64,000 nt of DNA from Sipunculus nudus (GCA_026874595.1 CM049318.1:34619956-34683955), one strand, 5' to 3'. Positions 54,001 through 63,385 are shown, counted from the stretch's first letter. Notes: a model not told the origin generated them from the letters alone. A program made the numbers and translations.

Positions 54001-56730
54001 TGGAACTAAGTAAAGGCAATCATATGGCAATATGCTACCAAATGTCTATGTGTTTTTGCCAAATTACACCTGGAATATATATTTTCAAAATGGTCTGACA
54101 TTCTAAAATATCTCGTTTTATAGCTGAGTAATATCCTGCCCTGGAAACTGTGTTGTTATATTTTGTTTAATACTATCCTGTGTGATTATTAAATGATTAC
54201 TATCCCTTGTGCTGGTGGGGTGTTAAAAAATGTAACAACTGTCCACATTAGGCTGGTTGGTTTATATCCCAAAAATAATACAGAGGATTATGTATGGCTA
54301 AAATAAAATATATCTAAATGTCATAATATGTCAGTGAAGTGGAAATAAAATGGGAGCGAAAAAAATAAAAGAATATGTGCCAAAAAAATCAATGAGGGTG
54401 GGCATTTTTTTTACTTCTTTTTATTATTAATTTAAAAAAAAATATCATATGAACTGGTTTTCAAAAGAAATTTACCAATTTGTGCTCCAGCCTTGTTATT
54501 TGCAGGCAATAATGTGTTTTGACTAAAAATGCATGCATGAACGCATGCACGTTTGTGTGCAGGGCCAGTTATGTGTTAGCGTAAACAGGGGAAACTTGCA
54601 TGAACCTGTTGATGCACCCATTTTAGTAAAATCCGCACATTATCAGCAACAAACACAAAGCGTCCCAGAGGCTGGAGCACCCACTGGTAAATTTCTTTTC
54701 AAAATCGAAAAACAAAATTTCAATGCAGAGGGGATTATAATTGATGCAGGTGGTGCTTGAGAATCAACCTTTTTTTATTTTTTCATTAACCTATTATGAC
54801 ATTAAGACTATTTTATCATAGCTATGTATCCATTGCCTAAAAAAATATACCAGCTAGCCCAGTAAGGATTGCCTAGAGCAAATGATTTAACTAAGTAAGC
54901 AACCCTCATGCACAGGTCAGGATTCTCTTTGTGAGCTGTAGCCATTGCACACGGAACAAAGTGTAAGTGTAATGACCTATTATTTAATAAGAGTACAAAA
55001 AATGTAGAATGAATTCTATACACTCAAAGTTTTTCAGTTGGGGTGGTCGTGTTAGAGGGATGGTCGTGTTAGTGGGGTGGTTGTGTTAGGGGGGTCATGT
55101 TAGCAGGGACAGTTGTGTTAGCGGGGTGGTCCTTCAGGGGGGTGGTCATGTTAGCAGGGTAGTCGTGTTAGCTGGGATAGTTGTGTTAGCTGGGTGGTCA
55201 TGTTAGGGAGGTAGTCATGTTAGGGGAGTGGTCATGTTAGCAGGGTGGTTGTGTTAGCGGGATGGTCATGTTAGCGGGAGGTTTCTATGATATTGTTTAT
55301 AAGTCAATGACCTTGTCTTTGGATGAAACTTCTGAAAAGTTGTAGCGCCAATGTAATCCTGAAATGCCCTATTGTAGGCTACTTATCCATAATTTATCAA
55401 GAGTCCAAATGTTTACATAGAGAAGAAGCTGACATGATGAAGTGAAGTGTCCCACAGTCCTTTGCAACAGAATGTAGACTAGGCCCTGTCCTGAGCTTAT
55501 CGCTGTTACAACTGAAAAAAAACCCGCATTAATGGGGCTCAGTGAAGGGTACCAGTGGATCAACGTCTGCTGACAACAAGTTTCTTAAAGTCTGTTATGT
55601 TTGAATCACGGCAGTTTTATAAGCTATGATCTTTAGGGGATAATATTTAATTAAAATATCATGGTAAGAACGTGGTAAAGTTGTTTGAAATACCCATTCC
55701 CTACCAAAGACACAAAAGGATGTATTTTGATGTGTATATGTAACACTTTTACATTTTTATTTTGGTGCCTTCTACATTATCACCATAACATGGCCTAATT
55801 ACACACATCATTCCCACATATGCGATATTATCACAGTTGTAGATTCCACAACAATTCTGGACCAAAAATTGTGGTTGTCTCAATGGAGTGGTAGAAGTAG
55901 AGGGGGAGCCAATATAGAACTCGGGCTTCGCTTCTGTTGAGGAAAATATAAATAAAACTGTCTCCTCTCATTCTCTATTTTAACTCCTACTTTTCCCTGT
56001 AGATGTCCCTACTCTATTCTTCTAACAGAAACAACTACTAAGCATTAGAAGTCGCCTGAATTGGGAATGGAACCTACGATCTCTAGACTAGGAGCCCTAC
56101 ACGCTACTAAGTGAGCCGTGAAGACGAGATACCAGCAAGAGCGAGTTTTGTTCATTTATATCTGCAGTTGAAGCGCCATCTATCGCGAAAATGGGAAACC
56201 ATTTACTATTTGAACAGGAAAATTAAGCTTCAGGTGGGGGCCGGAGCCCCCACAACCCCGTTCAGACGGGGAACCCAGGTTCCCCGGACCCCTCCTCTAA
56301 TATAATAAACTCCAGTTATGAACAAAATTAAATACGGGAATTCTCAGGAAAATAATATGTATCGGCCTTTTTCAGGAAACAATTTATTATGCGACAGCCG
56401 TTGTGCATAAGGTACCGGCGGTAGGCTGAAGCCCGTGTTCTAGTTCTGCCGTAGAGGGGTGGTTGTTAGGCAAGATTTCACTGTACTAGTTGAGAATGAG
56501 CATATGGTCATTCATCAGTTCAGTGATAATTCATTGCAAGAGCATGAATACTGGAAAATATCACACAAAAAAAGGCAAAATTATCCAGTTATGTGTGGTA
56601 TTCATTTCATAAACCCGTCACAATATTATGGTAACTAATGTCAAAATGAAAATACTGAGTGACAACTCACCTCTAATATCAGCTCTAAGGCTAGCAATGC
56701 GAAAAACTGAAGAGTCGCAGCCCCTCCCAT
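34566..56730 (-). CDS. WBP1/VOPP1-like type I membrane protein with PPxY motifs and NQH decapeptide repeats
   Basis: Exons in order of transcription: 56730-56671, 44319-44285, 41573-41469, 40858-40630, 37049-36983, 34966-34566. All introns are GT-AG and the joined frame is open, giving 298 codons plus stop. Residues 1-20 are a hydrophobic signal sequence running into VSA (likely cleavage after residue 23). Residues 24-57 hold six cysteines (C26, C33, C39-C40, C44-C45). About 58-83 is a membrane helix rich in Trp/Phe, followed by the stop-transfer RRR at 85-87. The cytosolic part has PPxY motifs at about 139-142, 162-164, 190-192 and 200-203, then five decapeptide repeats at 231-280. The CC-x3-CC pattern, the WYFWF membrane start and downstream PPxY sites resemble WBP1/VOPP1 proteins, whose PPxY motifs bind WW domains such as those of NEDD4-type ligases. 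Endosomal or plasma-membrane adaptor function is inference. The family call is by remembered similarity and is the least certain part. Confidence 0.72.
34623..34772 (-). repeat. Five tandem 30-bp coding repeats (LSNQHxVxDG)
   Basis: Exactly 150 nt forming five decapeptides: LSNQHSVSDG, LTNQHAVTDG, LSNQHAGNGG, LSNQHTVIDG and LSNQLSGCNG. Divergence is mostly in positions 5-9, while L, NQ and final G are kept. That suggests an array retained as protein rather than as DNA. Confidence 0.85.
36419..36500 (-). repeat. tRNA-like SINE head
   Basis: On the - strand, TAGCCTAATTGTTAAGGCAT and CCCCAGTTCATAACCC sit about 35 bp apart, like A and B boxes. No intact cloverleaf is seen. Confidence 0.4.
36696..36957 (-). 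repeat. tRNA-derived SINE, family S copy 2
   Basis: On the - strand it starts CTTCTGTGGCTCAGGGGTCG (A box), has GTGAGTTTGAATCTTAG (B box), then GTGAAATTTTTCACCGTCGG and CCCCCACCCAGGG, ending near ACTTGCAGGAGTGGTAC. It is the best-preserved copy and lies about 25 bp from exon 5 of the membrane-protein gene. Confidence 0.72.
36983..37049 (-). CDS. PPxY membrane protein exon 5 (second PPxY)
   Basis: A 67-bp exon with acceptor TTTATAG and donor GTAAGT. It encodes VILKEGVDLTDKDFIPSLPP and YP, then one base of Gly. It enters in phase 0 and leaves in phase 1, matching exons 4 and 6. Confidence 0.75.
37626..38310. repeat. Tandem duplication, about 320-bp unit, two copies plus a start of a third
   Basis: TTCAAGGTCAAAGCCACTCT, TTCAAGGTCAAGGTCAATCT and TTTAAGGTAAAGGTCACC occur at about 37629, 37955 and 38269. 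Each of the first two is followed by GGAGAGGTCATGATCCCAAT and, later, GCTCACAGTACTGTCA. Confidence 0.7.
39060..39098. repeat. (ATT)n microsatellite
   Basis: About 13 trinucleotide units without interruption. Confidence 0.97.
39176..39579. mobile_element. CTGTGG-terminus MITE-like element, copy 1
   Basis: The left end CTGTGGTTGCCTTTATTCGC and the right end CGAATATAAATCAAACCACA then G are inverted. TA precedes the left end. Interior pieces such as TCGCGAAAATGAGACCC recur in copy 2. Confidence 0.55.
39592..39830 (+). repeat. Dispersed repeat family D, partial copy
   Basis: TGCCTCTGTGACGGATATAT then GAGCTTGTTTATCT is shared with 47188 onward, followed by similar CAACGTTGACAAACAG and CTGCCAGATGTCC blocks. 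Confidence 0.6.
40180..40562 (+). repeat. Dispersed repeat family D copy
   Basis: Shares AGTAAACATGGCACC, ATTGACAAACAGATAAACCC, a GATGTCC block and the end CTTTAGTTAACAGAC with TAGGCCCCTTTAATG. The terminal segment GGTATAGGCCCCTTTAATGT is duplicated in tandem to about 40600. Confidence 0.6.
40630..40858 (-). CDS. PPxY membrane protein exon 4 (membrane helix, RRR, first PPxY)
   Basis: A 229-bp exon with acceptor TTTTTTCAG and donor GTCAGA. It encodes the rest of the helix (FFLIFILMLCFGGCGYW), the positively charged RRRQILMAQQRS, a Pro-rich stretch, and SPPPYSQ at its end. Confidence 0.8.
41469..41573 (-). CDS. PPxY membrane protein exon 3 (CC-x3-CC and start of membrane helix)
   Basis: A 105-bp exon. 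After completing Asn it encodes CKSPLRCCDGTCCLSNEF, then RDPDRLRWSIWNMWYF and two bases of Trp. Two CC pairs precede the aromatic start of the membrane segment, as in WBP1/VOPP1 proteins. The donor is GTGAGA. Confidence 0.75.
41850..42320 (-). repeat. Dispersed repeat family E, reverse copy
   Basis: The AGTTTCATGAAAATCCATAG and GAGTTTTGTGAAAATCC blocks are reverse complements of those at 22355-22705. GTATACCATAATACTCCTGT also corresponds to the start of the forward copy. Confidence 0.5.
44285..44319 (-). CDS. PPxY membrane protein exon 2 (start of Cys-rich ectodomain)
   Basis: A 35-bp exon between acceptor ATTTCAG and donor GTAAGT. It encodes VSAEYCRKNGL and two bases of Asn. Its phases match exon 1 (0) and exon 3 (needs two bases). 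Being short, it rests on the splice sites and frame continuity. Confidence 0.65.
45125..45240 (-). repeat. tRNA-like SINE fragment
   Basis: On the - strand, TCTAGCGAAGCAGTTGGAAC then ATTGGTTCAAATCTTGG give A- and B-box-like sequences. It lies within intron 1 of the membrane-protein gene. Confidence 0.4.
47180..47510 (+). repeat. Dispersed repeat family D, longest copy
   Basis: Runs from TGCCTCTGTGACGG to CAGATATCGGAACAGCCCC and links the pieces seen in the other three copies. No open reading frame. Confidence 0.65.
48370..49179. repeat. Long inverted repeat: two 152-bp arms, 506-bp spacer
   Basis: The arms are 48370-48521 and 49028-49179. The reverse complement of the right arm differs from the left at about 7 of 152 positions by eye. 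A fragment of the same sequence occurs at 47878-47925. Both arms are inside intron 1 of the - strand gene, so its pre-mRNA could form a long duplex. Confidence 0.9.
48892..49420. mobile_element. CTGTGG-terminus MITE-like element, copy 2
   Basis: Begins CTGTGGTTGCCTTTT and ends GGCGAATATGGAGCTAACCA then CAG, with TA on both sides. It encloses the right arm of a 152-bp inverted repeat whose other arm lies outside the element. A remnant of the family may lie at 8383-8460. Confidence 0.55.
50925..51400. repeat. AGTCCA-rich foldback region
   Basis: Degenerate AGTCCA/AAGTCC hexamers fill 50925-51030. Their reverse complements, such as ACTTGAGTTGGACTTGG, fill 51245-51400. The right side runs directly into the 181-bp satellite. 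Nearby, the palindrome GGACTAGTCC is repeated around 50020-50042. Confidence 0.5.
51386..53367. repeat. 181-bp satellite array, 11 copies
   Basis: ACTCAAGTCCTATATCTC recurs at 51567, 51748, 52110 and 52291, with ACTTTAG at 51929: a strict 181-bp period from 51386. Copies are nearly identical. Alternation of CTCACCCAGG and CTCGTCCAGG in copies from about 52290 to 52860 points to a 362-bp dimer expansion. Confidence 0.95.
55040..55280. repeat. Degenerate 18-bp G-rich tandem repeat, about 13 copies
   Basis: Units follow GGTGGTCGTGTTAGCGGG with changes at a few positions. The + strand is strongly G-rich. The unit resembles GGTGGTC pieces inside the CAGTG-terminus elements, and a related tail (GGGTGGTTGTTAGGCAAGAT) lies near 56457. 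Confidence 0.75.
55890..56128 (-). repeat. tRNA-derived SINE-like copy
   Basis: On the - strand it begins CACGGCTCACTTAGTAGCGT and has GTAGGTTCCATTCCC as B box about 45 bp later. The far end of the element is uncertain. Confidence 0.45.
56234..56285. other. Cluster of three short GC-rich hairpins, two mutually exclusive
   Basis: Stem GTGGGGGC/GCCCCCAC with loop CGGA (56234-56253). Stem CCCCGT/ACGGGG with loop TCAG (56256-56271). Stem GGGGAACC/GGTTCCCC (56268-56285). The last two share the GGGG at 56268-56271, so only one can form at a time. It lies in AT-rich surroundings about 390 bp from exon 1 of the - strand gene, inside its intron 1. Confidence 0.75.
56671..56730 (-). CDS. PPxY membrane protein exon 1 (signal peptide)
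   Basis: The ATG at 56730 opens 20 codons, MGGAATLQFFALLALEL then ILE, ending at a consensus donor (GAG|GTGAGT) in phase 0. Joined to exon 2 it gives ILEVSA-EYC, a good signal-peptidase site. An in-frame ATG seven codons upstream at 56751 would add MLHTDTV and is immediately preceded by an in-frame TGA. I prefer 56730 because it gives the more typical signal peptide length. Confidence 0.68.
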
Positions 56731-56737
56731 CACTGTG

Positions 56738-56900
56738 TCAGTGTGTAGCATTCATCTGTAGTCAACTCACTGATCCTAAATACCAACCAGTATCCTATTT
56801 AGAAACCCAAACAGCTTTGTGACGTCATTGGCATTTTCCCCTGAGTAATAAGCACCGGGGCAAACCAGTTTCATGACATAGCACAATGCTAACACCACAA
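56738..56900 (-). promoter_or_regulatory. Probable core promoter / 5' UTR of the PPxY membrane protein gene
   Basis: Read on the - strand, CCAAT is directly followed by the palindromic cAMP response element TGACGTCA (plus coordinates 56820-56831), about 90 bp before the ATG. The leader contains a short upstream ORF, MNATH-stop (56755-56738), overlapping an alternative in-frame ATG at 56751. The transcription start is not determined; an AT-rich stretch near 56800 could position it. Confidence 0.5.
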
Positions 56901-57344
56901 CGAGTGTCCCCCGTGATAAAACAGATGATTTCTGCTCGAGTACACTTGTGTTTTGACAAAGATCTCTTATCTGACTTCCCTGCGAGAAACCACCGACTGC
57001 TTGTTAAATGGCAGTGCTTGCTCTCGATGACAGCAGTTAGCGCTTTTATGAATATTCATTAGGATTTTCTGGCCAATATTTTGTCGTTTTGCTAGATTAA
57101 TATCCACAAACTCCACTGGGTGGCGCTTCAATGAAACACTCACTGCAACCACCGCTTGTTTCCACAAAGCAATTTTACTTACTGAATTAGTGACATATTT
57201 TACCTTTAAGCAGTAATAAATTTAATTAAACAACTGATTACGTTTTTGTGATGAACTAGATGGTCATGATATTTGGTGTAGTTATAAGAAAGAAAGTTTA
57301 TAAGACACTTTACTAAAGTGAATTTTAACCTGCAAACTGTAGGC

Positions 57345-57348
<4 letters not shown>

Positions 57349-57378
<30 letters not shown>

Positions 57379-57400
57379 AATATATATGCGTGTGTGTGTT
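57349..57400. repeat. (CA)n tract facing a short (TG)n tract
   Basis: About 14 CA units, then ATAAATATATATGC and GTGTGTGTGTT. The two ends are complementary, so a hairpin or Z-DNA-prone site is possible. Confidence 0.85.
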
Positions 57401-58169
57401 GTTTTCTAACACGGGCTATACTTTCTGATATTTTTATTTTCCATTTGGTTTGCCGCACGTCACCACTGGTCTATGCAGCCTATATATATGTAATTTAAGT
57501 GACGGGAAAACCCTACATGTATGCCTATATACAAAGCGTCCACGAACAAGCCCTATATTTATCAAATTCGATCAATATCATATAGCTATTTATAAATGTT
57601 GATACGGTTATAAAAAATCATGCGTTTACAAGTTTGTGAAGCTATATATGTCACGGTCGATATAGAACTTATATGGAAGATGTCGAGTAGTGGGATCGTT
57701 TGGATATCGTGGGATAAGTGCTTGAAATACTATATGTAAACCAGTTTTGACATGCGTGATGACTACAAAGTTAAGATATTATGGCCGAGATGCCACGATA
57801 AATCCTCTTCAAAGATACATAACCGCCTGTGTGTTGATGAATAGAACTATTTTTAATACAATTTATCCATAAATATTTGACATTAAATTTAATAGGCTGT
57901 TACGGAAGAACAGATACTAACTTCAAAAGACTGAAAATAAATGGTCAATTTGTAGTACTTTGTTTAAGCATTTATGTGGAAAGGACTGTGAAAATTAATG
58001 TTGGAAATCCCTGAACTTTAGTATTATATTTTTCTCCATTATAAAAGATACATATATTTCCGTCTCGCATTCTTATAGTTTGCATGCAGCTGCAACGCGC
58101 AAAATCACATTTTAGATTTGAAGGCTATACATACATTTATTGCATGTTATGTCGTCGTATATAACATGT

Positions 58170-58173
<4 letters not shown>

Positions 58174-58236
<63 letters not shown>

Positions 58237-58457
58237 AATATATGCTTATGGTTAAAAAAAGAGACGGACAAACCCATGACATCAAAACATGGCAGTAAAA
58301 CTTGCGGTGGCTAGACGGATCGACTAAAAAAACATATATGCCATCTAGTTAAAAACGTGGAAATTGTGACTATACACATGCACACATATATCAGGCACTC
58401 GCTAGAAATGCAATAATTAATTCAGGTGGCGGATATTTTCAAACAGATATCGGCATG

Positions 58458-58513
<56 letters not shown>

Positions 58514-58732
58514 AATATATGCTTATGGTTTAAAAAAGAGACGGACAAACCCATGACATCAAAACATGGCAGTAAAACTTGCGGTGGCTAGACGGATCGA
58601 CTAAAAAAACATATGCCATCTAGTTAAATACGTGGAAATTGTGACTATACACATGCACACATATATCAGGCACTCGCTAGAAATGCAATAATTAATTCAG
58701 GTGGCGGATATTTCCAAACAGATATCGGCATG

Positions 58733-58781
<49 letters not shown>
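58174..58781. repeat. Two near-identical 225-bp segments alternating with three (TA)n tracts
   Basis: CAAATATATGCTTATGG starts at 58235 and again at 58512, and each copy ends GATATCGGCATGGTG (58460 and 58734). Tracts of (TA)n occupy 58174-58234, 58460-58511 and 58734-58781. The two copies differ at only a few bases. Confidence 0.9.
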
Positions 58782-58783
<2 letters not shown>

Positions 58784-60567
58784 CTACACTATCTGGAAAA
58801 TATGGTCTATATAGGGGCTAAACTCCGACAGTCCATTGATGACACAAAAAATAGACCTTATTTCTATAAAGCCTCCGCACAGACTAGCGCACAGAAAACC
58901 TGATAACTATAATTAATTAAAAGGACGGACAGAACACAGCCAAGCGGCCCTAGTCTGGGACGGGCACTTGATCAAGTCACTTTGACATGCTTAGGGACTA
59001 TACGTATAACGTTCATCGACATTTGTGGAAATCTTTGATGGTATACCCGCCGCCATAGTTATAGCACTTTCACCATCACATTTACTGTGTAGACTGGCAG
59101 TATATGTTTGGCTTAGTTGGAACAACCATTCCCAATTCGGACAGACCTATTTTTTATTTGATGAATAAACTTAAATTGATGTGCTTTAGAATTGTCTTTA
59201 GAATTGGCAGCCACAACTTGGCATGTTAATATATAGGCCCACTTCCATGCACATATTAAGAACTCTCACACGGGTATTTGCATGCTTGTTTTTGTTTGTT
59301 TGTTTTTTTTTTAGGGGGAGGGAATAATGAATGTATGAGATTGTTCACCGGAAATGGAACAATGAATAGGGAATTTGAGAATTAAAATGTAAATTGATAT
59401 AAAAAAATATACATTATGCCTTTTTCCATGTTTTCCCATCATATTTCATTTATAATTCATATCCTTCATGTATAATTCTTATAAATACAGCCGATACCGT
59501 ACCAGTCGCATCACTGCCGATATTTATTCATTTGTGCCATGGACTTGTCTTAAAAAGAAGACAAAATTGAGCAACGCTCCAGACCACTCTGCACTCCGCG
59601 AAGCAGTGCTAGACATTGGGTTTACAACCAAGCCCTTGTTATGACTGTATGAGTTCACTATTATTATATTATTATTCTGTTTATGACCTCTAACTATTAC
59701 TTTGGTCTGACACGAAAATATGGGAATTTGCGTGCATGTGCACCGAGAAATGCATGTATATAGGTACATATGAAATATATATATATATATATATTGATAA
59801 ACAGTTTTATGGAGACAATGTATGGATTGTGACATAGTAACAACAGAATCATTGTCCAGTAACAGCAGAATCGCTGTATTCCATCTCCCCAATCGCATCT
59901 GCAGGACTCCCGAGGCCTTCTGGGAAATATGCCTGTCTTTATCAGTTAATATACATTCAGGAGAGTTGCCACTTCCCACAAGGCCCCTTCTGTATACATT
60001 TCATGGGTTTCGTCTATAAAGAGGTTAATTTGGCATGAGATAGATAAATAGCAAGAAGCAAAGAACTTAGATCAAAGTCAAAGATATATTACTTATCTTT
60101 AATTTTCTATCAATTATATTGTTCAGTGTACATGTACCCATTTCTCATAACCAACTTATTACATGTTATACAAAATGAACTACAACTATTAATTATATAA
60201 AACTAAAATTGTAAAGTGAGCCCATTCTATGCCCTTTGAGGGCATTACTGATCTGACACCGTGCATGGTAAAAAATGACAAATAACTCAATAACGTGTAA
60301 AATGACACTACTGATTTCAAATCAACTCTAATGGAGACAAAAGTCCTATATGTGTGCACTTTTTTGTGTAAATATGTGCAAAATCATATTTAACGTGCAA
60401 TTAATGGTTATTTTGAAATTAATATTTAATGAAAAGGTGGATTAGAGGAAGGGTTGACTAAACGTTTCACTATAATTGTCTTTCCATCTGCATGATTTCT
60501 CGTGCATTTAAGGTATGGGTTATGCATTCACATGTTATAGTGGTCGGAATCGGTTGTAAAATCATAT

Positions 60568-60847
60568 TAAGCCAAAAAATAAAAGATATGGTTCTCAGGC
60601 ACCGCCCGCGTCAATTTTAACTCCCGGAAAAAAAATATTTTGATTTTTCATCTTTCAAGATGATAATGAATACAATTTATGTATAGTGCTTTTACCTGGT
60701 TAGCAAAATAAAATTGTTATTTTCACGCTTTTCCCTGATCATATAAGATTTTTATCGAAACATATAAAAAAGATAAATATAAAATACCGCCCGCCCTCAC
60801 TGATTTCTGAAAGAAAGTGCCTGAGAAGCATACCTTTTTTGCCTTAC
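60568..60847. mobile_element. MITE-like element, family A copy 3
   Basis: Left TATGGTTCTCAGGCACCGCC and right GTGCCTGAGAAGCATACC form inverted termini. The interior shares GCGTCAATTTTAACTCC with copies 1 and 2. It is the shortest copy, at about 280 bp. Confidence 0.65.
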
Positions 60848-63039
60848 TTGATCATACGAAAAATTAAACTTCTTTGCATGTACATGGCTGGTGACGATAA
60901 TGACGATTCGTACTCGGAGTGTCATTTAGCGTGTGTTTCTTGACGGGCAAGGTCTTGGTTGTTGCGCCTGTTAACGGCTGTAATGGCTTCTGCGTTGTAC
61001 ATGTGGATGTTGCTGTTCCTCGGTCTCCTCACATTCTTCTCTTGCTTGCCCCCCCCCCCCCCCCGGGGCACGCTTGTAGCTGAAACGACTCTCTGCTTGG
61101 CTTTGTGGCTTCTGCGTCTTCGACTCTAATAAAATTTACGTCTATGTAGGGAGCGCTCAGGGAACGGCTTTAAGAGCCTTTTAACTGGAGCGCTCGGTAG
61201 GCTTAATTAACACATCTTCAGTTCAGTTGCATGTACATACACAGGCCTAATCTTTTGTGATCGATTATGCAACAATGCAGCCCATTTAAACGATAATGAG
61301 AGAAAACGACCAATCATCGATATATTATTTCATAACTTTATATACATGTATAGTTATATTTTCATATATTTGCCTGATCAAGAAAAACCGTTCGAAAATC
61401 TATTAGAAAATTGTCACATGACATTTATATGCAAATTAATGATGAAATTTATTATACTAGCATATTGCATTAGAAACGCATAAGTATCGATTTTAACTGC
61501 ATGGACGGAGCCTTGCATTATATTTACAGGATTGTGTTATGCAGAATATACTCCACCCTATATCAATAAAATAGCAAATGTCGGAAACACACAGTGAACA
61601 CAAAGTTTGGAATAAAAAGTTTTTTTATGCTTATGTCAAACTATTGAATGCTATATACCAAAACATATTGTACAATTTAATCATAAACTATTTAAGCCAT
61701 AATCAACAAATCTTGGAAATGTGTGAAATGTTTTTGACAAATGTTTTGATGTATATGTATACATCAGCACTATAAAAACTCATGAATTAATGAACACTAC
61801 AGGGCCTATATATCCTTCCATATTTGAAGACATCAAATACACTGCATACTTTTCATCATTAGAGGACTTGAAATTGTGAATATGTGTAAAAGCATATTAG
61901 TTTTAATGAATATCTCGATCCATGATCGATCAATATCATTTTAATCCATTATAAATTATTTAAAATTGAAGTATCTTGTGAAATGACGGAATTCACTAAC
62001 GCCCCTACTTGAGCTATAATGAGTATATATTGGACCTCGGTAAGTTATAATCTACCATTTGTACATCCATGTAAAATTAATAAAGTTTGAAAGAAATGCT
62101 ATACAAGTATTTTGTATTTCTCTAGTCGGTATATTATTGTAATATTGTAATGTTGACTACAATTTAATTTAGCATGTTTACAATTGATTTAAAAAAAATG
62201 TTTTTAACAGGTATATACGGGTAAAGTAAACTTTGGAGGTGGTCATTGAATAAAATCTTGGCGAAGACGGACATGTGGGCTCGCTTAGGAGTTTCTAATT
62301 TTTTGTCATCATGCAATATATTTTATTTGGATTATTTGTCTTTTGCTGTATCATTGGCAGCTGTTCTGGTCTCTTGTGACGCCACCTTGTGGTCTAACCT
62401 TAAACTTCTCGTCTACTGTTTATCTGTTTCCTTCCACTCTCCCTTTTTTTCTGGGTTATGCTACATATTCCAGACAGACACTGACAAAAATGAAAACTCC
62501 GTTGTTCAGTTCTAAAACTTGTTCAATTCTATGAATATGTTGTAGTAATTTCCCTTATATTATATAATGTCAAGTAAACAAGTGTTTATGCATGGAGAAT
62601 GGACCAGTGATATAAGTATACGAAAAATTTTGCTTATCACTGATTGGATAATCATATATGAATAATTCATTGACACCTGATTACGCCTCAACACTGACTG
62701 GCTGCTATCTCACACTTGACACACAGACAGAAGCAATGACTGATACAGAGCTGTCATCTCAACCAGGTTTCAGAGATTAACACTTACAAATGACCAGTTT
62801 ATTGACTGCCATATATCGATCGTCACAGTTATATCTTCAACTATATGATATCGAGTCAAGCCAACGAAAGCTTGCCGTAGTCAGGCTTGTTGCTGTTTCG
62901 TAACTTGTGTAATGTAAAATGTAGACAGACGCATTTTCAACAGTAGATTATTTAGGGTTGGGCATATTTGTTTACGTAAATTGAGTGAAAAATCTAAGTG
63001 TATATTTTAAACCATATTACTGTAGAATCATAACACTAT

Positions 63040-63118
63040 CTCTCTTCTTTCTCTCTTTTCTCTTTCTCTTTCTTCCTCTATTTCTCTCATGTCTTTTTCT
63101 CCCCTCTCTCTCTCTCCG
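63040..63118. repeat. Polypyrimidine tract
   Basis: About 79 bp of almost pure C/T on the + strand, ending in CTCTCTCTCTCC. Such tracts can form triplex DNA. Confidence 0.9.
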
Positions 63119-63385
63119 TATTGTCCGTCCCAAAACCTGTGTCCGCATGTTTTTTCGCAATAATTATTTTTAAAATATTCTTTAAAAATGCCCTTTGGCC
63201 TGAAATAGATAAACAGATATTCCGCCGATTTTGTGTAAAGAATATATACCATGTAAAATGTATTTACTTTGTGACTCTTTTGCGTTTTTTATGCTGAAAT
63301 ACCGTGAATGGCATCTTCCCGGCACTGCTGGACAGTACATTCCTCCATGTTACACTTTCCATGTCTATGGCTGCGTTTTGTGTTT

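Larger units (their letters stand above)
44320..56670 (-). other. Intron 1 of the PPxY membrane protein gene (about 12.35 kb)
   Basis: Bounded by the donor GTGAGT after exon 1 and the acceptor ATTTCAG before exon 2. It contains the long inverted repeat, the 181-bp satellite, the G-rich 18-bp repeat, SINE fragments and the hairpin cluster. Splice-like exons near 48115-48175 and 50405-50544 (- strand) were considered but are not needed for the frame. Confidence 0.6.

Noticed and set aside
59524-59979. 151-residue open frame on the - strand
   Set aside because: It includes a TA-repeat-encoded stretch, has no recognisable domain, and lies in repeat-rich DNA. Chance length is plausible.
63264-63362. 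32-residue - strand ORF just downstream of the CRE segment (MESVTWRNVLSSS start)
   Set aside because: The homologous sequence at 53410 onward does not keep the reading frame, so there is no sign of protein-level conservation.
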